64,000 bases of DNA from Cytophagales bacterium UBA2561 (GTDB lineage Bacteria; Bacteroidota; Bacteroidia; Cytophagales; Thermoflexibacteraceae), in NCBI GenBank assembly GCA_002340355.1, contig DDLX01000026.1, positions 134,868 to 198,867 of the forward strand, in the 5' to 3' direction. Position numbers and translations under genes: made by a program. The notes under the pieces are model-generated. The model had not been told where the DNA came from. It saw nothing but the letters and a program-made list of their open reading frames with translations, and did not search any database. The stretch's first letter is position 1, and each line of letters begins with the position of its first letter. Shown piece by piece: positions 8,294-17,097 of this stretch.

Positions 8294-10528
8294 ATGACAA
8301 ATAATATCCAAAAAATCGCCGAAGAATTAAAAATCACCATTCGACAAGTTTCTGCTACGGTAGCTTTACTGGACGAAGGCGCAACTGTGCCATTTATTGC
8401 TCGGTATCGAAAAGAAGTTACGGGAAGTCTAGACGAAGTCGCCATTACTCAAATTCGAGACCGTATTACCCAACTTCGAGAACTGGACAAACGCCGAGAA
8501 GCTATTTTAAAATCTCTCACCGAACTCGAAAAATTGACTCCCGAACTCGAAAAACAAATCCAAGAAGCCGAAACCTTAGCTAAGTTAGAGGATATTTATT
8601 TGCCTTATAAACCCAAACGCCGAACTCGTGCCACCATTGCCCGCGAAAAAGGATTAGAACCCTTAGCTGATGTTATTTTTACTGCACAAAGTATTGATTT
8701 AGAGAAAGAAGCTAAAAAATATATTAATTCTGAAAAAGGGGTAGAGACCTTCGAAGAGGCTTTAGCAGGAGCAAGAGATATTATTGCTGAAAAAGTCAGC
8801 GAAGACCAAAATGCACGGGAGCAAATGCGAAATCTTTATCAGAAGAAAGCTACTTTTACCGCTAAAGTTATTTCAGGAAAAGAGGAAGAAGGACAAAAAT
8901 ATAAAGACTATTTCGACTGGTCAGAAAGCATCGCCAAAGCTCCCTCCCACCGAGTTCTTGCCCTCCGAAGAGCCGAAAAAGAAATGATTATTTCCTTGGA
9001 TACTGCTCCCGAAGAAGATGAAGCAGTTGAAATTTTGGATAATTTATTTGTCAAAGGAACTCCTCCAATTGCTGAGCAACTCGAAATGGCAGTCAAAGAC
9101 GGTTACAAGCGACTCCTTGCTCCTTCGATGGAAACCGAATTTCGGATGAGAACCAAGAAAAAAGCCGATGAAGAAGCCATTAATGTTTTTACCGATAATT
9201 TACGAGAATTATTATTGGCGGCACCCCTAGGACAGAGACGGATTTTAGCTATTGATCCGGGGTTTAGAACGGGTTGTAAAGTGGTAATTCTCAATGAAAA
9301 TGGAAAATTATTAGATCATTCTGTTATTTATCCAAATGAGCCTCAACGTAAATCAGCTCAAGCAGGAATTATGATTCGGGAATTATGCAAAGACTTTGAA
9401 GTTCAGTCAATTGCTATCGGAAATGGTACGGCAAGTCGTGAGACAGAACAATTTATTCGTTCTTTGAAATTGTCAAATATAGACACAGTTATGGTCAATG
9501 AAAGTGGGGCTTCGGTTTATTCGGCTTCCGAAATTGCACGGGAAGAATTTCCTGATCATGATGTAACGGTTCGAGGAGCAGTTTCCATTGGCAGAAGACT
9601 AGCTGACCCTTTGGCTGAGTTAGTGAAAATTGACCCAAAATCAATTGGAGTGGGGCAATATCAACATGATGTTGACCAAACTCAATTGAAACAAAGTCTG
9701 GATGATGTAGTCGTCAGTTGTGTAAATGCGGTAGGAGTTGAAGTCAATACGGCAAGTAAAAAATTACTAATGTATGTTTCCGGCTTGGGACAAGTTTTGG
9801 CTCAAAATATTATTAATTATCGAAATGAAAACGGTGGTTTTAAAAGCCGTGCAGAATTGAAAAAAGTCCCTCGATTGGGTAAAAAAGCCTTCGAACAAGC
9901 TGCTGGTTTCTTGCGAGTTCGTGGCGCAAAAAATCCGTTGGATGAGAGTGCAGTACACCCCGAAAGCTATCCAATTGTCCAGAAAATGGCAAAAGATTTA
10001 GATGCAACTATTCCTGAATTGGTCAAAAATGCAGATTTACGAAAAAATATCAATCTCAAAAATTATGTAACCGATACAGTAGGATTGCCCACTTTGACCG
10101 ATATCTTAAAAGAATTAGATAAACCAGGGCGTGACCCTCGTGAAAAATTTGAGTCATTTTCTTTTACTGAGGGTATTGAAGAAATGGCAGATTTACGAGA
10201 AGGAATGTATCTACCAGGAATTGTTACGAATGTGACAAATTTTGGCGCATTTGTAGATATAGGGGTGCATCAGGATGGCTTGGTACACTTGAGCCAAATG
10301 GCTGACCGATTTATTCGGCATCCGAGTGAAGTTGTTAAGGTTCAGCAAAAAGTGATGGTAACAGTCCTAACCATAGATGAAAAACGCCGTAGAATCTCCC
10401 TGAGTATGAAAGGTCAAAATCAAGCTCAAAAATCGACAAAACCATTGTCTAAAAATCCGAAAAAAACAGCCAAAAAGGAATTAAGTTTTGAGGAGAAACT
10501 GGCAAGGTTGAGGTCAAAATTTGACTAA
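8294..10528 (+). CDS. tex: Tex-like RNA-binding S1 protein
   Basis: This is a full-length Tex protein of 744 residues, a conserved cytoplasmic nucleic-acid-binding factor related to eukaryotic Spt6 and linked to transcription. Domains in order: helical N-terminal Tex domain (VPFIARYRKEVTGSLDE, about 33-50), YqgF/RNase H-like domain (ILAIDPGFRTGCKV, about 315-330), helix-hairpin-helix region (LKKVPRLGKKAFEQAAGFLR, about 520-540), and a C-terminal S1 domain (about 635-710, starting GMYLPGIVTNVTNFGAFVDIG). A lysine-rich tail ends the protein. It is transcribed alone and a palindrome follows. Identification is secure; the exact role is poorly known in general. Confidence 0.95.
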   Translation: MTNNIQKIAEELKITIRQVSATVALLDEGATVPFIARYRKEVTGSLDEVAITQIRDRITQLRELDKRREAILKSLTELEKLTPELEKQIQEAETLAKLEDIYLPYKPKRRTRATIAREKGLEPLADVIFTAQSIDLEKEAKKYINSEKGVETFEEALAGARDIIAEKVSEDQNAREQMRNLYQKKATFTAKVISGKEEEGQKYKDYFDWSESIAKAPSHRVLALRRAEKEMIISLDTAPEEDEAVEILDNLFVKGTPPIAEQLEMAVKDGYKRLLAPSMETEFRMRTKKKADEEAINVFTDNLRELLLAAPLGQRRILAIDPGFRTGCKVVILNENGKLLDHSVIYPNEPQRKSAQAGIMIRELCKDFEVQSIAIGNGTASRETEQFIRSLKLSNIDTVMVNESGASVYSASEIAREEFPDHDVTVRGAVSIGRRLADPLAELVKIDPKSIGVGQYQHDVDQTQLKQSLDDVVVSCVNAVGVEVNTASKKLLMYVSGLGQVLAQNIINYRNENGGFKSRAELKKVPRLGKKAFEQAAGFLRVRGAKNPLDESAVHPESYPIVQKMAKDLDATIPELVKNADLRKNINLKNYVTDTVGLPTLTDILKELDKPGRDPREKFESFSFTEGIEEMADLREGMYLPGIVTNVTNFGAFVDIGVHQDGLVHLSQMADRFIRHPSEVVKVQQKVMVTVLTIDEKRRRISLSMKGQNQAQKSTKPLSKNPKKTAKKELSFEEKLARLRSKFD

Positions 10529-10547
10529 AACAATATTTGAATACTTT

Positions 10548-10580
10548 AACTCTCCAAGCACTCTAAACACTTGGAGAGTT
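10548..10580. terminator. Palindrome between tex and a converging gene
   Basis: A perfect 11-bp stem (AACTCTCCAAG at 10548-10558 and its complement at 10570-10580) has an 11-base loop. It separates two converging genes and is probably a terminator, although neither side has a strong T-run. Confidence 0.6.
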
Positions 10581-10596
10581 GAAAATCAGTGATTTG

Positions 10597-11370
10597 TTAT
10601 TTCAATTCTCGAATGAAGTTAGCTATTTCCCGAACACTATCCAGAAACTTAATATCCGAAGCCACTTTGTCATAATGTTGTTGGGATTCGGTGCGCAATC
10701 GCTGAATTTCTTGGGCATATTTTGTGTCTGTTTCTTCGATTTTCACACCTTTCTTCTGGAGTTCTTTCCATAATTCTTCATGGGTTTCCATCATTTGTTT
10801 TTTCCAAGAATTATCTTCTGGGTCATCACTCAATTGGGACTCAAGACATTTCATTCGGCTTTGAATATCATCAAATTGAAGAAGCAACTCCCTTAAATCT
10901 TCACGAGGATAACGAAATTCCTTTTGAATATTCCGTAGTTTATCGTACAAAAATTCATAAAAACGTACTGAAGGGCGTAAAAAAGTTAATAAAATAGCAG
11001 CGATTGCCGAAAAATAACCAACAGGACTAATCCCAGATGCAGCCACAAAATACAATGCAATTGCTGAGAAAATATGCAATAAAACAGCAATAATCAATGA
11101 GTTACGAGATATTTTACGAACATATTTAAGGCTTTCATCAATTACCAAAAGTTCTTTTCGTTGCGAAATTTTAGCATCATGCAGAACTTCACTGGCTCGA
11201 AAATGAGCATCCCAAGGTACAGTAACTATAACAATTAACCAAAGTAAGGAAGCAACTCCAACTCCCCAATCCAAGAATGTACCGATTTCTATATTTAACC
11301 ATTGCAAAACGGCATAAACCAAAATGACCAGAAATAAGGCACTCGTCAGAAAACCAAAAACTTGTTTCAT
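10597..11370 (-). CDS. Integral membrane protein with C-terminal coiled coil, function unknown
   Basis: I do not recognise the family. The 257 residues contain four hydrophobic segments (about 4-24, 34-52, 90-111 and 115-131). A charged loop of about 38 residues lies between the second and third. The C-terminal half (about 140-257) is strongly helical and charged, with heptad-like spacing that suggests a cytoplasmic coiled coil. There is no signal peptide beyond the first membrane segment and no visible catalytic motif. The gene lies alone between the convergent tex and the divergent OmpA-family gene. The initiator ATG at 11370 gives a natural membrane start. Confidence 0.7.
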   Translation of the reverse strand: MKQVFGFLTSALFLVILVYAVLQWLNIEIGTFLDWGVGVASLLWLIVIVTVPWDAHFRASEVLHDAKISQRKELLVIDESLKYVRKISRNSLIIAVLLHIFSAIALYFVAASGISPVGYFSAIAAILLTFLRPSVRFYEFLYDKLRNIQKEFRYPREDLRELLLQFDDIQSRMKCLESQLSDDPEDNSWKKQMMETHEELWKELQKKGVKIEETDTKYAQEIQRLRTESQQHYDKVASDIKFLDSVREIANFIRELK

Positions 11371-11578
11371 GATTATTTACAAATTGTGTTTCAACTTCAT
11401 TCATTTTAATAAACGCCTCACTCAAACTTTTGATGAGCTAAAAAACAGATTTTACGGATATTTTAAAGCTATTTTTAATAAAATAATATATTGGTTAACA
11501 ATATTTTAAATATATTTTTACGGATATTATTTTTTTAAAAAATCAAATTTCTAAAGGCTAAAATTATAAGTGAATTTT

Positions 11579-11586
11579 TATCTTTG
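11579..11586 (+). promoter_or_regulatory. Putative -7 element for the TPR-PD40-OmpA operon
   Basis: TATCTTTG is an exact TAnnTTTG match 52 bases before the ATG at 11638. No TTG is seen at the expected -33 position. Confidence 0.5.
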
Positions 11587-11637
11587 ATAAATAACTCCAT
11601 TTTACTATCCTTAAATTCTAAGTAAACTTACATTTCC

Positions 11638-13785
11638 ATGAAAAGTACTATTTTTAAACTATTAGTAATTTTTATTTATTTTATTCTTCCTATAACTATT
11701 TTTGCTCAAATTGAGAATAACTTGGCACAAGGATATCGCTTTTTTAAAAATCAAAATTATTTCGAAGCCATTTCTACTTACAAAGCCATTTTAGGAACAG
11801 AACCTGAAAACAAAAAAGCCCTTTATTATCTTGGAATCAGTCTTTTGAAAACAAATCAAGCTCAAGAAGCTCAACAATATTGGGATAGTTTAAGCCGAGT
11901 AGCTCCACATGAATTTGAAGATTTTGAGTTTTGGAGTGGTAAAAGTTACTATCTCAATCACAAATTTCATGAAAGTTATGAACACCTCGAAAGCTATCTT
12001 CAAACGGGAAAAAACCGCAAACAATTAAAAGAATGTAAGGAATTAATCTCATTTGTGAAAAATGGTATTCAGCTTTCCCGAATTGAAAATAGCACAAAAA
12101 TTGAGCATATTAACCAACAAATTAATAGTGAACAAGCTGAATTTGGAGCAGTAGCTTCTCAAAGTGGTAAAGATTTAATTTTTACACGTCAAAATCAGCC
12201 TCTTGAAACACCATCCAAACGCAAAAAACGAGGAGCTAAAAAACGAATTTTCATTTCTAAAATGCGTTCAGATGATACTTGGAATACGGCTATACGCATC
12301 AAAAATGGAAATACTTCAAGTGGATATGACGTAGCGATTCAACTCTTGGATGCTGATCGCCGATTACTAATTTATCAAGATGGTGACCTGAAAATCAGTC
12401 AGTTTCGAGATGGCGAATGGAAAATTCCTAAACTCTTAGATAAAGGTATTAATACATCTAAAACCGAAAAATTTGCTTGTGTTTATGATAATGGTAATCG
12501 GATTATTTTTTCTTCTAATCATGGGCGAGGAAAAAGTTTAGATTTGTATCAATCTACTTTAGATAAAAATGGAAAATGGACGAAACCTCGTCCACTTACG
12601 GAAATTAACACTTCTAAAGATGAAGATTCTCCTTACATCACCAACGGTGGTAAAACTTTGTATTTCAGTTCAAAAGGGCATCAATCTATTGGAGGATATG
12701 ATATCTTTCAGTCTAATTTTAATATGGCTACGGGAAGATGGGGAAAGCCTAAAAATTTGGGTTTACCTATTAACTCTGTGAAGGATGATTTGTATTTTTC
12801 GAAGATTAATGAAGTTGGGTATCTAACATCTGATAGAACAGGAGGCTTTGGGTTAACAGATATTTATCGATTTTATACTTTTTCTAAGGTTACAGTAACA
12901 GGAAAGGTTATTTATCGAAAAAATACAAAACCATGTAAGGGTTGTGTCCTGCGATTTGAAAGTTCAAAAAAAGCGTATGAAGTAACTACAGATACCGAAG
13001 GATTTTATAAGATAGAATTACCATTTCATATACCTCTAAAAACAACTGTTTCACGGAATAGCCGAACTTTTTATAAAGAAACTAATATACTTACAATCAA
13101 CTTAAAACGTCCTAAATTCCAGCATCGAAATTATTATATCGGATATGATTCTTTGCAAAAGAAGCAATTAAATATTGAGGGAATAATTCAGGATAAAATG
13201 ACTAATGAATCACTTTCAGCTTCTCTCCAATTAATGGAATGGAATACAGATAATATAGTCAAAAAATACCGATCTAATTCCTTCGGAAAGTACCAAATTG
13301 TGATCGATAATGAATCTCAAAAATATCGTTTAGAAGTTCAACAAATAGGTCATTTTTATGCCACACAAGCCTTTGACACAGATACTATCTGGAAGGACAA
13401 AATTCAGTTAGATTTTAAGTTATTACCTCTAAAACTAAAGCAAATTTTTATTTTAAAAGATGTCTTTTTTGAATCAGGTTCAGATATTTTAACCGATAAA
13501 TCATTCGAAGAATTAAATCGTTTAAGCCAATTCTTGGAGCAAAACTCAAGTGTACGTATTGAAGTTTCGGGACATACAGATAACATCGGAGAAGCAGGAA
13601 CCAACTTGTATTTATCCGATAAAAGAGCCAAAGCTGTTAAAAATTATTTAGTTGGTAAAGGTATTATTTCCAGTCGTTTAGAAGCAATTGGTTATGGTGA
13701 TACACGTCCCATTGCAAGTAATGATGACGAAAAGGATGGTCGAGAACTAAACCGAAGAATTGAGATTCAGATTTTAGAGATATAA
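11638..13785 (+). CDS. OmpA family protein with TPR and PD40 beta-propeller repeats
   Basis: The 715-residue protein starts with a signal peptide (1-24, ending TIFAQ). TPR units follow at about 27-95. A WD40-like PD40 propeller spans about 155-400, with repeats such as RIIFSSNHGRG and TLYFSSKGHQSIGGYDIF. Two carboxypeptidase-regulatory-like beta domains occupy about 415-480 and 505-565. A C-terminal OmpA domain (about 600-715) carries the peptidoglycan-binding motif SGHTDNIGEAGTN and a closing NRRIEIQ. This architecture is shared with PorE-like T9SS accessory proteins, so a peptidoglycan-anchored envelope role is likely; direct T9SS involvement is inference. The flavin oxidase gene begins 28 bases downstream. 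Confidence 0.88.
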   Translation: MKSTIFKLLVIFIYFILPITIFAQIENNLAQGYRFFKNQNYFEAISTYKAILGTEPENKKALYYLGISLLKTNQAQEAQQYWDSLSRVAPHEFEDFEFWSGKSYYLNHKFHESYEHLESYLQTGKNRKQLKECKELISFVKNGIQLSRIENSTKIEHINQQINSEQAEFGAVASQSGKDLIFTRQNQPLETPSKRKKRGAKKRIFISKMRSDDTWNTAIRIKNGNTSSGYDVAIQLLDADRRLLIYQDGDLKISQFRDGEWKIPKLLDKGINTSKTEKFACVYDNGNRIIFSSNHGRGKSLDLYQSTLDKNGKWTKPRPLTEINTSKDEDSPYITNGGKTLYFSSKGHQSIGGYDIFQSNFNMATGRWGKPKNLGLPINSVKDDLYFSKINEVGYLTSDRTGGFGLTDIYRFYTFSKVTVTGKVIYRKNTKPCKGCVLRFESSKKAYEVTTDTEGFYKIELPFHIPLKTTVSRNSRTFYKETNILTINLKRPKFQHRNYYIGYDSLQKKQLNIEGIIQDKMTNESLSASLQLMEWNTDNIVKKYRSNSFGKYQIVIDNESQKYRLEVQQIGHFYATQAFDTDTIWKDKIQLDFKLLPLKLKQIFILKDVFFESGSDILTDKSFEELNRLSQFLEQNSSVRIEVSGHTDNIGEAGTNLYLSDKRAKAVKNYLVGKGIISSRLEAIGYGDTRPIASNDDEKDGRELNRRIEIQILEI

Positions 13786-13813
13786 ACCGAAAGTTATTTA
13801 AAATCAAATAACC

Positions 13814-15172
13814 ATGAATAGACGAAGTTTTTTACAAAAAACAGCATTGAGTTTACCAATACTTACTGCCACACCATCTCTATTTACTTCTTGCCAAGAA
13901 GAAAAAATTACTCCGATCATGACAGATAAGAAAATTATCATTATTGGAGCTGGAATAGCTGGCTTGAGTGCAGCTAACTATTTTAAAACCAGAAATATAG
14001 ATATAACTATTTTAGAGGCTCAAAACCAAGTCGGTGGACGACTCAAAACCCAACGAAATAGCGACATTCCTTTTGATGAAGGTGCCAGCTGGATTCATGG
14101 TGATAACAAAAATCCAATTACGAATTTAGCTAAAGCGTCAGGTACGAACCTATTTGAAACCGATGATGACCAAGTCAAAGTATATGATATAGATGGTACA
14201 CAATACTCAGATTCGGTATTAGATAAAGCTGAAAATGAGTACAATAAGATACTAGAAAATTTGGGAGGAGATCAAAATCAAAGTTTCGAAACCATTTTTT
14301 ACCAAAAATATCCACACTATCAATCTAATCGACTTTGGACATATCAACTATCTGCCTACTTAGAATTTGATACAGGAGCTGATATTTCAGAATTATCATC
14401 CTTAGATTTTTATGATGATGAAGAGTTTTCAGGACGAGAATTGTTAGTTACAAATGGTTATGATACTATCGTAAATTATATGATACAAGGTATTGACATT
14501 AAAACGAACACAAAAATTATAGAGATAAATTATCTTACTGATAAAACCATTATTCTAACTGAAAATCAAACTTTTGAGGCTGATTTTATTTTACTTACTG
14601 TGCCATTAGGTGTACTCAAGAAAAAGGTCATTTCGTTCGTACCTACTTTACCAAATCCCAAGCAACAGGCAATTGAAAAATTACAAATGGGAGTCATCAA
14701 TAAATTCTTATGTGTTTGGGATTCGGCTTTTTGGGAAACTGATTTACAATACATCGGACTTACCCCAAAAACCAAAGGAAAGTTTAATTATTTCTTAAAT
14801 TATCGCAAATTTTCAGAAATAAATGCACTAATGACTTTCACATTTGGAAATTATTCTTTATTAATTGAAAAAATGAGTGATGCAGAAATCATAGCGGAGA
14901 TTATGGCACACCTCAAAATTATTTATGGCAATAATATCCCTGAACCAACTCAATTACTTCGAACAAAATGGTCTTCAGATGAATTCACATGGGGTTCATA
15001 TTCTTTCACTCCAAAAGGCACACGTTCAACTGATTATGATGTTTTGACCGAAGCAGTTGAGGATAAATTATTTTTTGCAGGAGAGCATACTTCTAGAGAT
15101 TATCGAGGAACAGTTCACGGTGCTTTTATAAGTGGGGAGCGAGAAGCAAAGAAAATTATTGAACTCTTATAG
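13814..15172 (+). CDS. FAD-dependent amine oxidase, exported
   Basis: This is a flavin monoamine oxidase-type enzyme of 452 residues. A twin-arginine-like start (RRSFLQK at 3-9) and a hydrophobic stretch ending LFTSC suggest Tat export, possibly as a lipoprotein. The Rossmann dinucleotide motif IIGAGIAGLSAANYF lies near 41-55 and is followed by VGGRLKT, typical of the family. The C-terminal FAD-contact segment LFFAGEHTSRDYRGTVHGA is intact. Substrate could be a polyamine or aromatic amine and cannot be told from sequence. It sits between the OmpA-family gene (28-base gap) and an outer-membrane barrel gene (15-base gap), so the three are probably one operon. Confidence 0.88.
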   Translation: MNRRSFLQKTALSLPILTATPSLFTSCQEEKITPIMTDKKIIIIGAGIAGLSAANYFKTRNIDITILEAQNQVGGRLKTQRNSDIPFDEGASWIHGDNKNPITNLAKASGTNLFETDDDQVKVYDIDGTQYSDSVLDKAENEYNKILENLGGDQNQSFETIFYQKYPHYQSNRLWTYQLSAYLEFDTGADISELSSLDFYDDEEFSGRELLVTNGYDTIVNYMIQGIDIKTNTKIIEINYLTDKTIILTENQTFEADFILLTVPLGVLKKKVISFVPTLPNPKQQAIEKLQMGVINKFLCVWDSAFWETDLQYIGLTPKTKGKFNYFLNYRKFSEINALMTFTFGNYSLLIEKMSDAEIIAEIMAHLKIIYGNNIPEPTQLLRTKWSSDEFTWGSYSFTPKGTRSTDYDVLTEAVEDKLFFAGEHTSRDYRGTVHGAFISGEREAKKIIELL

Positions 15173-15187
15173 AATTTAATTGAATAT

Positions 15188-16135
15188 ATGACAAAAAAAG
15201 GATACCTATTAATCTTATTTCTTTTCATCTCCACTAACGTACTTTTTGCTCAACGTTTTGGGATGAGTCGTTTTTTTAGAACAGGAATGCGCCTAACTTC
15301 TTACTATTCGCCTTCGGCAACGGTGAATGATTCGGTAAAGTTTGGAATGCAAACCATGAATGTCGCTTTCATTTTACCTGTTGGTGGAAACCTTGAACTA
15401 AGACTTCGAGAGTTTAATATTAAATTTCATCAAACTTTTCTAACGACTAACGCAGGTTGGCGTTGGATTAACTCAGATTTTATTGATAAACAGCAGCTTT
15501 ATAATTTTTCAATTGGTTTAACGCATGTTCGAGCCAGCCTAAAAAATGGATTTTGGTTTTATTCAGCTAATTTGGGCATGGTCGAAGACCGTTATTATTT
15601 GAATGAAGTTCATCCGTATTTTTTAGGCGCATTAGCCAAAATTCGAGTCCAAGGCTTACGAAAACAAACCATTTTAGGAATTGCTTTAACTTATAATTCG
15701 GGAACATTTCTACCTATTCCAATTTTGGGAATTAACCGAAAATTACACCCAAAATGGGATATTAATGTACTATTGCCTATAGAATTTGCCTTGATTTATG
15801 ATGCTTCAAAGAAAATCAATATGAATGCTAAATTGTATTTTTCAGCATTTGATGCTCGAACGGGAAGTTTTACTGGTCAATTCCGATTATCTGACCAAAC
15901 TGCTCGGATGAGTTATAGTGAAATACGAAGTAGTATCCGAATAGATTATAAAATAAAGCGTAGGTACCAACTGTTTGTAGAATTAGGTATGGTTAGTCTT
16001 CGTAATTTGCAATTTCAACAAGATACTACTAAGCTAAAATATACACCTAATCTAGCTCCATTTACTCAACTTTCCTTACATTTTGATTTTGGAAAATCTC
16101 CTATTGGTTCTCAGTTATTTGGAAATGAATTTTAA
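15188..16135 (+). CDS. Outer-membrane beta-barrel protein (DUF6268-like)
   Basis: The 315-residue protein has a signal peptide (1-21, ending VLFAQ). Its remaining sequence has the alternating pattern and C-terminal aromatic strand (QLSLHFDFG) of an outer-membrane barrel. It resembles the DUF6268 barrels of Bacteroidota, but this assignment is from pattern memory and only moderate. It starts 15 bases after the amine oxidase stop, so co-transcription is very likely. No substrate can be inferred. Confidence 0.65.
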   Translation: MTKKGYLLILFLFISTNVLFAQRFGMSRFFRTGMRLTSYYSPSATVNDSVKFGMQTMNVAFILPVGGNLELRLREFNIKFHQTFLTTNAGWRWINSDFIDKQQLYNFSIGLTHVRASLKNGFWFYSANLGMVEDRYYLNEVHPYFLGALAKIRVQGLRKQTILGIALTYNSGTFLPIPILGINRKLHPKWDINVLLPIEFALIYDASKKINMNAKLYFSAFDARTGSFTGQFRLSDQTARMSYSEIRSSIRIDYKIKRRYQLFVELGMVSLRNLQFQQDTTKLKYTPNLAPFTQLSLHFDFGKSPIGSQLFGNEF

Positions 16136-16185
16136 TCTATCTAATTACTTGTTCAAAAAATTTAAATAAACTAACTTTTATTAAA

Positions 16186-16593
16186 CTATTCATTATCAAA
16201 TTCTTCTTCTTTTATAGATAAAATAACAGGAATTTTAAGGATACGCTTAAAATCTTGTCCTGCTTCTAACATATCGTCATCTTCTTCCTCATAAAACCAA
16301 TGAATAATTACTTTACCTTCTTGAGCGTCATATCTCTCCAACATTCTAAAAATTTCCATGAGTTTGGCACCCGAAGTAGTATTAAAGCCTTCCATTTTCA
16401 TGTTGAATGTAATTGGTTTGACTTGTTCTTTGGTATACCGCTTAATCCAATCAATAATCGGAACATAAAAAGAAACGGGATCCCATGGATAGGAGAGTCC
16501 TGAAAACTCACACTTCCCTGTTTCTACATCCAATTCCACAGTCGGACGGTAATCATGGTCAATACTATTCCCTTCGAAATAAAGATTTTCCAT
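16186..16593 (-). CDS. SiaC family regulatory phosphoprotein (DUF1987), orphan copy
   Basis: This 135-residue protein belongs to the DUF1987/SiaC family, whose members are phosphorylated by SiaB-type kinases and dephosphorylated by SiaA-type PP2C phosphatases. Family marks are the FEG...RPTVELDVETGKCEFSG start, the SFYVPIIDWIKRY helix, and the phosphosite region GFNTTSGAKLMEIF with T72/T73/S74 as candidate acceptors. The acidic WFYEEEDDDMLEAGQDF segment is shared with the second copy at 47914. It is not next to a kinase or phosphatase gene and converges on the barrel gene. It may be a second target of the kinase at 47357. Family call is confident; pathway output is unknown. Confidence 0.88.
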   Translation of the reverse strand: MENLYFEGNSIDHDYRPTVELDVETGKCEFSGLSYPWDPVSFYVPIIDWIKRYTKEQVKPITFNMKMEGFNTTSGAKLMEIFRMLERYDAQEGKVIIHWFYEEEDDDMLEAGQDFKRILKIPVILSIKEEEFDNE

Positions 16594-17097
16594 CAGCTAA
16601 TCAAATTAAACCCGTTTGATACTAAGTTAGGATAAAAAATAGAATAAAACCACATTAAAACAGTGTATTAGATGAAGGTTTTATTAAGATATGTGACAAA
16701 GTGAGCAGCCCAATTCTCTACATCACTTAGGGTGGATTTGCTCTAGTGTGTTCTTAAAACTTTTTAGCTTTGAGTTTAATGAAAATTTTAACATTTTCAA
16801 AGTTATTTATGGGTCTCTAACAAATCCTGAGAAAAAGCACACGAATTATTATCGTTTCAAAAGTAGCCTTTTATTTGCTTTTTTTAAGTAAATCAGCAAA
16901 AAACTTCGTTTTTGAGAATAAAATTCTTCTTAAAAAGGTCTTCCCTCATTTACAATAACTGAGAAACATCACTAAGATCTCGTTACTTTACGCAAAAAAG
17001 TACAGATGTCCTAATTTTTCGCAATTTAATTGAAAAATAATCTTTTTTTATCGCAATTTTGTGGCGGATTCAAGTCCAAACAGTAAGCCCCAAGAAA
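16594..17097. other. Long intergenic region, no gene seen
   Basis: About 500 A/T-rich bases lie between the divergent siaC-like and arginine decarboxylase genes. I see no ORF longer than about a dozen codons with a start, no tRNA-like fold, and no exact TAnnTTTG near the decarboxylase start. The motif TCGCAATTT occurs twice near its right end (around 17020 and 17051). It could be a leader or control region but nothing specific supports that. Confidence 0.4.

Noticed and set aside
17059..17097. TTG start for the arginine decarboxylase
   Set aside because: The in-frame ATG at 17098 with A-rich upstream sequence is a better start and the added residues look unconserved.
16594..17097. Riboswitch in the long gap before the decarboxylase
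   Set aside because: No recognisable aptamer core or terminator hairpin was found.
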